From assembly GCA_963204845.1 (NCBI GenBank), contig CAUJIL010000026.1, positions 1 through 20,946 of the forward strand: DNA of 20,946 nucleotides. Direction: 5' to 3'. Position 1 is the stretch's first letter; every line of letters starts with the position of its first letter. The notes beneath the pieces were generated by a model. The model was not told the DNA's origin, made no database searches, and worked only from the letters and a program-made list of their open reading frames with translations. Below, piece by piece: positions 13,665 to 20,946 of the stretch. Both the position numbers and the translations under genes were made by a program. This DNA is from Pseudomonadota bacterium (lineage in GTDB: Bacteria; Pseudomonadota; Gammaproteobacteria; Pseudomonadales; UBA5518).

Positions 13665-14674
13665 GCGCCGCGCGCATGACCCGTTTCGTGCTGCACATCG
13701 GACCGCACAAGACCGGCACCAGCTACGTGCAGAAGCAACTGGCCGAAAATCGCGGGATGCTGGCGCAGGCCGGCGTCCACTATCCGCAAACCGGCGTGAC
13801 CGTGCAGTGGGGGCACCACGGCGTGCCGGCGGAACTGCTGCGCCACGGTGTGTCGGACTCGCTCGACCGGATCCTCAACGAGTCCGCCGGCTGCGACTGC
13901 GTGCTGCTGTCGTCGGAGAACTTCGACCGCCTCGGCGACGCGGAGGTGGCTGCGCTGGCCGCACAGTTGCGCGGCCAGCCGGTGACGCTGGTCTACGTGC
14001 ACCGCGGCGCGGAGCGCCTGCTGCTGTCGAACTGGCAGGAGAATATCAAGCACGGCGACCCGACCACGTGGAGCGATTGCTTCCTCGCCCATTTCGCGCG
14101 GCCGCAGCGCAGCGAGATCCTCAATCCCTGCCGGCTGCTCGATCGTTATCGGGAAGCCCTGTCGGCCGAGGTGTGCATCCTCGACTATGCCTCCGAGGCC
14201 AACGGTGGCGATCTGGCACGCGCGGTGCTGCGCGTCGCGTCGGCCGGGGCCGCCGAGCGGATACGGACCGTGCCGGAGAAGGTCAACGCCTCGCGCCCGA
14301 TCGTCGATACCGAGATCCATCGCGCGCTGAACGCGATGTACGTGGCGGATACCGGCAGACGCGCGGGGCGGTTGTTCGGCGGCGGCTTTGCGCCCGCGGC
14401 CGCCGCGCCCTACGCCGACTCGCTGGCGCTGCTGCGCCGCTGCGTGACCCGCGACCTCGTCGAGGCCGAGGTGCTGGGTTCCGGTATCGTCGCCTCGCTG
14501 CAGGAGCGCTTCGAGCGCCGGTACGGACAGTCGGTGGTCGGCAGGTTGTCGCCGCCGGACAGCGAATCGCAGCCGTACCGGCGGCCGTCGGCGAACTGGG
14601 TGCTGCGGCGCGAGGCGGTGGCGGCGTTGCGCGAAATGTATTTCCGGCTCGGGCAGGATGCCGGCGGCGGTTAG
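13661..14674 (+). CDS. Sulfotransferase-like protein (HKTGTS P-loop type)
   Basis: This 337-residue protein has FVLHIGPHKTGTSYVQKQL (residues 9-27), the PAPS 5'-phosphosulfate loop, then VLLSSENFDRL (81-91) and LVYVHRGAERLLLSNWQENI (110-129), which corresponds to the second cofactor-binding stretch. It belongs to the same HIGxxKTGTTxxQ group as the protein at 8817 and is probably its distant paralogue. The C-terminal 150 residues have no motif I recognise. The GTG at 13661 overlaps the preceding TGA (GTGA) and gives the start VSAAR, the same as in the 8817 gene; an in-frame ATG at 13676 is the alternative. It ends the first block of the locus; a 159-base gap follows. Sulfate transfer to the capsule is likely but the acceptor is unknown. 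Confidence 0.78.
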   Translation: MSAARMTRFVLHIGPHKTGTSYVQKQLAENRGMLAQAGVHYPQTGVTVQWGHHGVPAELLRHGVSDSLDRILNESAGCDCVLLSSENFDRLGDAEVAALAAQLRGQPVTLVYVHRGAERLLLSNWQENIKHGDPTTWSDCFLAHFARPQRSEILNPCRLLDRYREALSAEVCILDYASEANGGDLARAVLRVASAGAAERIRTVPEKVNASRPIVDTEIHRALNAMYVADTGRRAGRLFGGGFAPAAAAPYADSLALLRRCVTRDLVEAEVLGSGIVASLQERFERRYGQSVVGRLSPPDSESQPYRRPSANWVLRREAVAALREMYFRLGQDAGGG

Positions 14675-14696
14675 GCGGGCCGCGCGTGCGCGTGCG

Positions 14697-14725
14697 TTCC
14701 ACTGTGCACCGGCAGCGGTTATGAT
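14697..14725 (+). promoter_or_regulatory. Candidate promoter for the kpsMTED export block
   Basis: TATGAT (14720-14725) is a 5/6 match to the -10 consensus, with a poor TTCCAC (14697-14702) at 17-base spacing. Transcription would start near 14732 and leave a leader of about 100 bases before the kpsM ATG. It sits in the 159-base gap, the longest non-coding stretch inside the locus. Confidence 0.4.
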
Positions 14726-14833
14726 GTCGCGCCAGTGTTCCTGCGTCCGGGTGTCGGTGCGCGTTCCGGCCGCCCGGCCGGTTCGACAATCCGGCGAAGG
14801 ATCGCCTCCGTTGCGGAAGACCCGAATTTCCCC

Positions 14834-15625
14834 ATGCCAGCGCCACTTTCGCGCAGTCCGCTGACGATAACGCTTGCCGTATGGAAGGCCCTGCTGCTGC
14901 GCGAGGCGCTGTCGCGGCTGTTCGGTCGTCGCGCTGCGTGGTTCTGGCTGCTGCTCGAGCCGGTGTTCCACGTCGCCTACCTGATGGTGATCTTCGCCGT
15001 GATCCGGGTGCGGCATGTCGGCGGCATCGCCACGCCGTTGTGGCTGATGGTCGGTTTGCTGGCTTATTTCATGTTCCAGCGCGCGAGTCGCCAGGCAATG
15101 AACGCAGTCGGTTCGAACCAGGCGCTGTTCGTCTACCGCCAGGTGCTGCCGGTCGATACGGTGCTGGTGCGCGCGGGGCTCGAGGGCGCGGTGATGGTCG
15201 TGGTGACGATGCTGATGCTGGCCGGCGGTGCGCTGTTCGGGTTGGGCGTGGTGCCGGCCGATCCGCTGCTGGTACTCGGGGCGCTGGCGGGGATGTGGCT
15301 GCTCGGGCTGGGGCTCGGGCTGTGCTCGTCGGTGGTCGCCGAACTGTCGCCGGAAGGCGGCCGGCTGCTGCTGATGCTGATGCGCCCGCTCTACATGCTG
15401 TCCGGGGTGGTGTTCCCGATCGCCATGGTGCCGCAGCCGTACCGCGACTGGCTCGCGCTGAACCCGCTGGTCCACGGGCTGGACGCCGTGCGGCTCGGTT
15501 TCGCGCCGTATTACCACGAGATTCCCGGGCTCGACCTCTGGTACCTCTACGAATGGGCGATGGTGCTGGTGCTGCTCGGTCTGATGCTGCAGGTGGCGCT
15601 CGCGCGCCGGATGGTCATGCAATGA
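14834..15625 (+). CDS. kpsM: Capsule polysaccharide ABC transporter permease (KpsM/Wzm type)
   Basis: This 263-residue inner-membrane protein is close to the 258 residues of E. coli KpsM. Six hydrophobic segments are visible at about 37-58, 66-82, 115-140, 146-170, 180-200 and 240-260, after a short amphipathic N-terminal region (LLREALSRLFGRRAAWFW) typical of ABC-2 polysaccharide permeases. NPLVHGLDAVR (210-220) is the conserved motif before the last helix. Together with the ATPase encoded next it moves the completed polysaccharide across the inner membrane. The ATG at 14834 is chosen over a GTG at 14735 because homologues begin here and GGAAG lies about 13 bases upstream. Its TGA overlaps the kpsT start (ATGA). 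Confidence 0.92.
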   Translation: MPAPLSRSPLTITLAVWKALLLREALSRLFGRRAAWFWLLLEPVFHVAYLMVIFAVIRVRHVGGIATPLWLMVGLLAYFMFQRASRQAMNAVGSNQALFVYRQVLPVDTVLVRAGLEGAVMVVVTMLMLAGGALFGLGVVPADPLLVLGALAGMWLLGLGLGLCSSVVAELSPEGGRLLLMLMRPLYMLSGVVFPIAMVPQPYRDWLALNPLVHGLDAVRLGFAPYYHEIPGLDLWYLYEWAMVLVLLGLMLQVALARRMVMQ

Positions 15626-16287
15626 TCGTGGTGCGTGACGTGTACAAGCGCTACCAGACCGATCACGGTCCCGGTCCGTGGGTGCTGAAGGGAATCGATC
15701 TGGTCATCCCACCACGCACCAACGTCGGTCTGATCGGGCGCAACGGCGCCGGCAAGTCGACGCTGCTGCACCTGATCGGCGGCATCGACCAGCCGACGCG
15801 CGGTCACGTCGAGCGCCTCTGCCGGGTGTCGTGGCCGATGGGTCGCGGCGGCGGCCTGCAGAACACCCTGACCGGACGCCAGAACGCCAGGTTCGTCTGC
15901 CGCATCCACGGCCACGAGGACGACATGGCCGAGCGCATCGAGGAAATCCGCGAGTTCGCGGCGCTCGGGCGGATGTTCGACGAGCCGGTCAAGACCTATT
16001 CGGCCGGCATGAAGTCGCGGCTGCAGTTCGCGCTGTCGCTGGCCTTCGATTTCGACGTGTATATTTCCGACGAGGTAACGGCGGCCGGTGACGCGGCGTT
16101 CCGCAACAAGGCGCAGAAGGCGTTCCGGCGCCTGATCGACCGGGCCGGCCTGATCATGGTGTCGCACGGCGAGGAGACGCTGAAGCAGTTCTGCACGGCC
16201 GGCATCCTGCTGCACGAAGGCCGCGCGCAGTGGTTCGACGACATCGAGGACGCCCTCGCGGCATACAAGGAAAGCTTGCAGGCATGA
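15622..16287 (+). CDS. kpsT: Capsule polysaccharide ABC transporter ATP-binding protein (KpsT/Wzt type)
   Basis: This 221-residue ATPase matches the length of E. coli KpsT and lacks the extra C-terminal carbohydrate-binding domain of some O-antigen Wzt proteins. Walker A is GRNGAGKST (39-47). The signature region is YSAGMKSRLQFALSLA (126-141), the variant usual in KpsT/Wzt. Walker B is VYISDEV (146-152) followed by TAAGDAAFRNKA, and the H-loop histidine is in MVSHGEE. It powers export with KpsM on the cytoplasmic face. Start and stop overlap the neighbours by four bases each (ATGA), so kpsM, kpsT and kpsE are tightly coupled. Confidence 0.95.
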   Translation: MIVVRDVYKRYQTDHGPGPWVLKGIDLVIPPRTNVGLIGRNGAGKSTLLHLIGGIDQPTRGHVERLCRVSWPMGRGGGLQNTLTGRQNARFVCRIHGHEDDMAERIEEIREFAALGRMFDEPVKTYSAGMKSRLQFALSLAFDFDVYISDEVTAAGDAAFRNKAQKAFRRLIDRAGLIMVSHGEETLKQFCTAGILLHEGRAQWFDDIEDALAAYKESLQA

Positions 16288-17453
16288 ATGTGCGCACGAA
16301 CTTGCAGAATACACGGCTGCCGCGGGCAGCCGCCGGCCTGGCGCGGCAGGCGCGCGGCTGGTTCGCGCCGGCACGCCTGCAACGGCGCATCTTTTCCACG
16401 GCGCTGGTGCTGTCGCTGGCGGCCACGGTGTACTGGCTGGTGATCGCCTCCGACCGCTACGTGTCGGAGGCGCACGTGATCATCCAGCGCACCGACATGA
16501 GCGGCGGCCAGACGGTGGATTTCACGGGTCTGCTGGGCAATGTCGGTGGCATCACGTCGGACCAGTTGCTGCTGCGCGATCACCTGCTGTCGATCGACAT
16601 GCTGCTCGCCGTCGATGCCAGGCTCGACCTGCGCGCGCACTACAGCGACTGGAAGCGTGATCCGCTCTCGCGGATGTGGTCGGCCCGGACCCCGCTCGAG
16701 AAGTTCCACGCGCACTGGCTGAAGCGCGTGACGGTCGAGTTCGACGAATACACGGGTGTGCTGGTGGTCAAGGCCCAGGCCTACGACCCCGACACCGCGC
16801 ACGCGATCGTCGGGATGCTGGTCGCCGAAGGCGAACGGCACATGAACGCCATGGCGCACGAACTCGCGCGCGGACAGGTCGAGTTCCTCGAACGGCAGGT
16901 CGAACAGATGAACGAGCGCGCGATGGCGGCGCGCCAGGCGGTCATGGCGTACCAGAACGAGAAAGGCCTGGCTTCGCCGCAGGGCGCCGCGCAGGCCCTC
17001 GAAGGAATCATCGGCAAGCTCGAGGCCCAGCTGACCGAGCTGCAGACGCGGCGCTCCGCGCTGCTCGGATACCTGATGCCCGGCAGCCCCGGCGTGGTCG
17101 AGATCGACCTGCAGATCGCGGCCACGCGCCAGCAGATCGCGCGCGAGCAGCGCCGCATAGCGGCGCCCGAGGGCGATGCGTTGAACCGCTCGGTCGAGGA
17201 ATTCCAGCGCCTGGAGATGCAGGCGAACTTCGCGCAGGACGTCTACCGCACGGCGCTGGTCGCCCTCGAGAAGGGGCGCATCGAGGCGACCCGCACGCTG
17301 AAGAAGGTTTCGGTGCTGCAGTCGCCCAGCAAGCCGCAGTATCCCCTGCAGCCACGGCGGATCTACAACAGCATCGTGTTCCTGCTGGTGAGCCTGGTCG
17401 TCGCCGGCGTGCTGAACCTCGTTGCCGTCATAATCCGCGATCACAGGGACTGA
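16284..17453 (+). CDS. kpsE: Capsule polysaccharide export inner-membrane protein (KpsE/CtrB/BexC type)
   Basis: This 389-residue protein (KpsE is about 382) has one hydrophobic helix near each end (about 37-55 and 362-384), with a long periplasmic part between them. YVSEAHVIIQRTD just after the first helix is the Wzz-like start of the family. Residues about 190-330 are rich in Q, E, A and R heptads and look like a coiled coil. SPSKPQYPLQPRRIYN before the last helix is the proline-rich segment typical of polysaccharide co-polymerase proteins. It links the KpsMT transporter to the outer-membrane channel and is required for export. It overlaps kpsT (ATGA) and is four bases from kpsD. Confidence 0.92.
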   Translation: MNVRTNLQNTRLPRAAAGLARQARGWFAPARLQRRIFSTALVLSLAATVYWLVIASDRYVSEAHVIIQRTDMSGGQTVDFTGLLGNVGGITSDQLLLRDHLLSIDMLLAVDARLDLRAHYSDWKRDPLSRMWSARTPLEKFHAHWLKRVTVEFDEYTGVLVVKAQAYDPDTAHAIVGMLVAEGERHMNAMAHELARGQVEFLERQVEQMNERAMAARQAVMAYQNEKGLASPQGAAQALEGIIGKLEAQLTELQTRRSALLGYLMPGSPGVVEIDLQIAATRQQIAREQRRIAAPEGDALNRSVEEFQRLEMQANFAQDVYRTALVALEKGRIEATRTLKKVSVLQSPSKPQYPLQPRRIYNSIVFLLVSLVVAGVLNLVAVIIRDHRD

Positions 17454-17457
17454 TTAC

Positions 17458-19182
17458 ATGCCACGTCTGATCGTCTTGCTGCTCTGGATGGTGTCGTTCG
17501 CGCCGCTGCACGCCCAGGAGAGTCCATTCACCGGTCTCGGCGTGACGCTGGGGGCGCCGGCCACGAGCGAGTCTCCGCGCCAGGAACTGCCGCCCGCACC
17601 GCCAGCGGAGGCGGACACCGTCGAGCCGGTCGCCGGGCAGGCACCGCCGTTCGACTACTCGGTCAACCTGCGCAGCAACGTCTTTGGCGCCCAGCTGTTC
17701 ACCGGCAGCTTCGCGCGCGCCGGCGCGACGCGCTTCAATCCGGACTACGCCGTGGCGGTGGGGGACCGCATCCAGGTGCGCTTCTGGGGCGGCTTCGACT
17801 ACGACGCGCTGCTCGAGGTCGATCCGAAGGGCAACCTGTTCCTCCCGCACGTGGGGCCGGTTCCGGTGCTGGGCGTGCGCAACCAGGACCTGCAGCGGGT
17901 GGTCGAGTCCGCGGTGGCGCGCGTGTTCCGCGCCAATGTCTACAGCTACGCCACGCTCGCGGCGGCGCAGCCGGTGCGCGTGTTCGTCGGCGGCAACGTG
18001 AACCGGCCGGGCCTCTACAACGGCACCAGCATGGACAGCCTGCTGCACTACCTCGACCAGGCGGGAGGCATCGATGCCGAGCGCGGCACCTTCCTCGCGG
18101 TGCAGGTCAAGCGCGGCGAGACCGTGCGCGCGGAGGTCGATCTGTACGATTTCCTGCTCGAGGGCCGCATGCCGCTGGTGCAACTCGCCGACGGTGACGT
18201 GATCTTCGTGCCGCCGCGCCGGGCCACGGTGCTGGTCGACGGCCTCGTGGAGAACGCGAAGCGCTTCGAGTTCCGTGACGGTGCCTTCACGGTCGACGAA
18301 CTGGCGAGGCTGGCGAAGCCGAAGGCGCAGGCCACGCACGTGCGCGTGGTGCGCAACAGCGGCAGTATCCGCAACGTCGAGTACTACCCGCTCGCCGAGG
18401 GTGCTGGCATCACGCTCAACGGCGGCGACGAGCTGGTGTTCACGGCGGACAAGAAGCCGGGCACGATCACCGTGCGCGTCGAGGGCGAGCACCAGAGTGC
18501 ACAGGAATACGTGTTGCCCTACGGCACACGCCTCGGCGAGCTGCTACCGCGCATCGAGTTCTCCGAGCGCTCCGATTCCGGCAGCCTGCAGCTGTTCCGC
18601 GACAGTGTGCGGCTGCGCCAGAAGCAGATGCTCGACACGGCGCTGAAGAGCCTGGAGGCGGCGGCGCTGACCGCGCGCTCCGGGACCAGCGACGAGGCCC
18701 GCTTGCGCAAGGAGGAGGCCGAGCTGCTGCTGGCGTGGGTCGATCGGGCGCGTGACGTGATGCCGCTCGGGCAGGTGCTGATCGCCAGCGCCGAGCAGCG
18801 TGACTCACTGCTGCTCGAGAACGGTGACGTGCTGCGCGTGCCCAAGCGCGACGGACTGGTGCTGGTCAGCGGCGAGGTGCTGTTCCCCAACGCGATCGCC
18901 CACGACACGTCGCTGGCGCTCGAGGACTACGTGCAGCGCGCCGGCGGTTACACGCAGAACGCCGACGTGGCGCGGATCGTGATTGCGCACCGCGACGGCA
19001 GTTTCGACGAGTTCAAGGGGCGCGGTTCGTTGTTCGGACGCGAGAAGACCCTCGTCGTGATCCCCGGGGACGAGATCCTGGTGCTGCCGAAGATCGACGT
19101 GAAGTCGCGCCAGATCTGGAAGGACATGACCCAGATCCTCTACCAGGTGGCGGTCAGCGCGCGTGTGGTGGTGAGCATGTGA
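17458..19182 (+). CDS. kpsD: Polysaccharide export outer-membrane channel (KpsD, Wza-related)
   Basis: This 574-residue protein begins with a Sec signal peptide, MPRLIVLLLWMVSFAPLHA, with likely cleavage after A19. There is no lipobox cysteine, as in KpsD and unlike Wza. A Pro/Ala-rich linker precedes the Poly_export domain, seen as YAVAVGDRIQVRFWGGFDY (about 97-115) and DPKGNLFLPHVGPVPVLGV (122-140). SLBB-type segments follow: VRVFVGGNVNRPGLY (173-187), VLVDGLVENAKRFEF, and LVLVSGEVLFPNAIAHD. It forms the periplasmic/outer-membrane exit for the capsule chain together with KpsE. Start support: AGGGA lies eight bases before the ATG. The stop overlaps the next start by one base (TGATG). Confidence 0.93.
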   Translation: MPRLIVLLLWMVSFAPLHAQESPFTGLGVTLGAPATSESPRQELPPAPPAEADTVEPVAGQAPPFDYSVNLRSNVFGAQLFTGSFARAGATRFNPDYAVAVGDRIQVRFWGGFDYDALLEVDPKGNLFLPHVGPVPVLGVRNQDLQRVVESAVARVFRANVYSYATLAAAQPVRVFVGGNVNRPGLYNGTSMDSLLHYLDQAGGIDAERGTFLAVQVKRGETVRAEVDLYDFLLEGRMPLVQLADGDVIFVPPRRATVLVDGLVENAKRFEFRDGAFTVDELARLAKPKAQATHVRVVRNSGSIRNVEYYPLAEGAGITLNGGDELVFTADKKPGTITVRVEGEHQSAQEYVLPYGTRLGELLPRIEFSERSDSGSLQLFRDSVRLRQKQMLDTALKSLEAAALTARSGTSDEARLRKEEAELLLAWVDRARDVMPLGQVLIASAEQRDSLLLENGDVLRVPKRDGLVLVSGEVLFPNAIAHDTSLALEDYVQRAGGYTQNADVARIVIAHRDGSFDEFKGRGSLFGREKTLVVIPGDEILVLPKIDVKSRQIWKDMTQILYQVAVSARVVVSM

Positions 19183-20946
19183 TGAGACGCGCGTTCGCGA
19201 AGCACGCGCGCATCGTCGCCGGCCGGCTGCGCGTCTGGCTGCTGGCGGCCGAGACACGGCTGGCGAGCGTGCCCGGGATGCGCAGGCTGCATCGGCGGCA
19301 CCTGTGTGCCCTGGTGCGCGCCACCGGGCTGTTCGACGCCGGCTGGTACGTGCGCAACAATCCCGACGTGGCCCGTTCGGGCATCGATGCGCTGCTGCAC
19401 TACGTCTGCTACGGCGACCGCGAGGACCGCCAGCCGATGCCGCTGTTCGATCCGCAGTTCTATCGCGCACACGCCGGTCGTCGCGCGCGGCGCATCAACG
19501 CGCTGCTGCACTACGTCCACGCCGGCCGTTTCCGCCGCGTCTCGCCGAGCGCGTGGTTCGACGTCGATTTCTACCTGCGCCAGAACCGTGACGTGGCGCG
19601 CTCGGGCGAGGAGCCGTTGCGCCACTACGTGCGTGAAGGGGGCGCGGCCGGACGCTCGCCGTGCCGGCAGTTCGACGCCGACTTCTACCTGCGCAGCAAC
19701 CCGGACGTGGCGCTCGCCGGGGTCGACCCGCTGCTGCATTACCTGGAGTTCGGTCGCCTCGAGGGACGTGCCGTGCTCGCCACGCCGGGCCCGCCGACCG
19801 ATCTTCCGGCACCGCTGCCGGTGCCGCGTCCGGCACCGCCGCAGGACTGGGGCGACATCCCGCTGGCGTGTCCCGGCGATGGGCCCTGCGTGGACATCGT
19901 GGTGCCGGTCTATGGCGGCTGCAACGAGACGCTGCGCTGCCTGCGCAGCGTGCTGCGGGCGCCGGTCGCGACGCGTTTCGAGCTGATCGTGATCGATGAC
20001 GCGAGTCCCGATGCCGAGCTCGTTGCCGCGCTTGTGCGCCACGCCCGGCGCGGGCTGTTCACGCTGTTGCGCAACGACACCAACCGGGGTTTCGTGCGCT
20101 CGGCGAACCGCGGCCTGCAACTGCATCCGGAGCGCGACGTGGTGCTGTTGAACGCCGACACCGAGGTGTTCGGCGACTGGCTCGATCGCCTGCGGGCGTG
20201 CGCGCTTCGTCACCCGCGCACCGGCACCGTCACGCCGCTGTCGAACAACGCCACGATCGCCAGCTATCCGCACACCCTGCACGACAATCCGTATCCGCTC
20301 GAGATCGGCTACGACGCGCTCGATCGCCTGGCGGCCGAGGTCAACGCCGGCGTCGAGGTCGAGGCGCCCACCGGTGTGGGCTTCTGCATGTACCTGCGGC
20401 GTGACTGCCTGGCGGTCACCGGGCTGTTCGACGAAGCGGCGTTCGGGCGCGGCTACGGCGAGGAAAACGATCTGTGCCAGCGGGCACTTGCCGCTGGCTG
20501 GCGCAACGTCATCGCCGCCGACGTCTTCGTGCAGCACCTGGGCAGCGTGTCGTTCCAGGGCGAGCGCGCGCGGCGCGTCGCCGAGGCGATGCGCGTGATG
20601 GACGTGCGTCACCCCGACTACCAGCGCAGCGTGCGGCGCTTCATCGCCGAGGACCCGTTGCGCCCGGCGCGGCGCGCGCTCGATCGCGCCCGCATGGCCG
20701 CACTGGCCGGCGAGCGCAGTGCGCTGATCGTCTGCCACAGCCGTGGCGGGGGAGCCGAGCGTCACGTCGCGGAGGAAACGGCGCGGCTGCGCGCCGAGGG
20801 TTTCGGCGTTTTCTACCTGAGGCCGGCCGAAGGCGCTCCGGGACGCGTGTGTCTGGCGGCACCGGCGGGAATGCAGTTGCCCAATCTCGACGACCTGGCG
20901 CTCGGTGACAGCGTCGCGCTGGCCGCCGTGCTGCGCGAGCTGCGCG
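19182..20946 (+). CDS. Glycosyltransferase with four N-terminal repeats and a GT2 domain, start of a GT4 domain (cut by window edge)
   Basis: 588 codons are visible and the frame is open at the right edge. Residues about 50-196 hold four copies of the same ~35-residue repeat found in the 1007-aa protein; the first, third and fourth are very clear (WYVRNNPDVARSG, FYLRQNRDVARSG, FYLRSNPDVALAG). A Pro-rich linker (198-220) leads to a GT2 domain (about 237-460): VDIVVPVYGG, LIVIDDASPDAE, LLNADTEVFGDW, ATIASYPHTLHDNPYP, and YGEENDLCQRALAAGWRN. From about residue 513 a new domain starts with ALIVCHSRGGGAERHVAEE, the usual N-terminal GT4 signature, so it is another two-enzyme fusion. The ATG at 19182 shares one base with the kpsD stop. 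It likely extends the capsule backbone. The ending is unknown. Confidence 0.9.
   Translation, partial: MRRAFAKHARIVAGRLRVWLLAAETRLASVPGMRRLHRRHLCALVRATGLFDAGWYVRNNPDVARSGIDALLHYVCYGDREDRQPMPLFDPQFYRAHAGRRARRINALLHYVHAGRFRRVSPSAWFDVDFYLRQNRDVARSGEEPLRHYVREGGAAGRSPCRQFDADFYLRSNPDVALAGVDPLLHYLEFGRLEGRAVLATPGPPTDLPAPLPVPRPAPPQDWGDIPLACPGDGPCVDIVVPVYGGCNETLRCLRSVLRAPVATRFELIVIDDASPDAELVAALVRHARRGLFTLLRNDTNRGFVRSANRGLQLHPERDVVLLNADTEVFGDWLDRLRACALRHPRTGTVTPLSNNATIASYPHTLHDNPYPLEIGYDALDRLAAEVNAGVEVEAPTGVGFCMYLRRDCLAVTGLFDEAAFGRGYGEENDLCQRALAAGWRNVIAADVFVQHLGSVSFQGERARRVAEAMRVMDVRHPDYQRSVRRFIAEDPLRPARRALDRARMAALAGERSALIVCHSRGGGAERHVAEETARLRAEGFGVFYLRPAEGAPGRVCLAAPAGMQLPNLDDLALGDSVALAAVLRELR
19329..19769 (+). 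repeat. Four coding repeats of the FDxxFY / NPDVA / HYLxxG type
   Basis: These encode residues 50-196 of the right-edge glycosyltransferase. Copies begin at about residues 50, 88, 125 and 163; each ends with a short H-Y-V/L stretch and a glycine-rich turn (for example PLLHYLEFGRLEGR). The second copy is degenerate (it lacks NPDVA). The match to the repeats of the gene at 5797 is clear. Confidence 0.8.

Noticed and set aside
14735..14833. Upstream GTG start for kpsM
   Set aside because: It would add 33 residues of Arg/Pro-rich sequence absent from the family, and it almost coincides with the predicted transcription start.
13634..15622. A minus-strand open frame of 662 codons
   Set aside because: Antisense to a sulfotransferase-like gene and kpsM; rich in His, Gln and Arg, which is a shadow of codon bias in the real genes.
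1..20946. tRNA, rRNA, CRISPR array, insertion sequence or prophage genes
   Set aside because: No transposase, integrase, regularly spaced direct repeats or RNA-gene signatures were seen on either strand; this was inspection by eye only.

Overview
This high-GC window looks like a chromosomal piece of a gammaproteobacterium. The evidence is typical proteobacterial XseA, RimO and RsmE proteins, E. coli-type (group 2) Kps capsule-export proteins, and a GTAG-headed REP-like palindrome of a kind I associate with Xanthomonadales and relatives. I cannot place it below class from sequence alone.

Left part (1-4652), mainly housekeeping. The 5' half of xseA (minus) runs off the left edge. A 309-bp intergenic stretch (489-797) carries REP-like and hairpin elements and two weak promoter candidates. 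It is followed by an XRE/MmyB-type regulator (plus), which converges on the coupled minus-strand pair rimO-rsmE. Upstream of that pair is a minus-strand gene of unknown function (300 aa) with a consensus TATAAT in its leader.

Right part (4869-20946, all plus strand): a surface-polysaccharide locus. In order it holds an extended-SDR epimerase/dehydratase; a 1007-aa protein joining six N-terminal repeats, a GT4 glycosyltransferase and an RgpF-like domain; a sulfotransferase-like protein; a 958-aa protein with two beta-type modules, a GT2 domain and a GT4-like domain; a 62-aa protein of unknown function; two more sulfotransferase-like proteins; the exporter set kpsM-kpsT-kpsE-kpsD; and the start of another large glycosyltransferase with the same N-terminal repeats, cut by the right edge. 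Many junctions overlap by 1-4 bases (GTGA, ATGA, TGATG), so translation is probably coupled. Larger gaps at 9792-9858, 12736-12780 and 14675-14833 may hold internal promoters or ribosome binding sites.

How it could work together (inference): the SDR enzyme supplies or modifies a nucleotide sugar, the multi-domain glycosyltransferases build the chain, up to three PAPS-dependent sulfotransferases decorate it, and the KpsMT ABC transporter with KpsE and KpsD moves it to the cell surface. The most notable aspect is a probable sulfated capsule made by an ABC-transporter-dependent pathway, together with a recurring uncharacterised repeat on the glycosyltransferases and a tiny coupled protein among the sulfotransferase genes. 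KpsC/KpsS-type initiation enzymes and PAPS-synthesis genes are not in this window.
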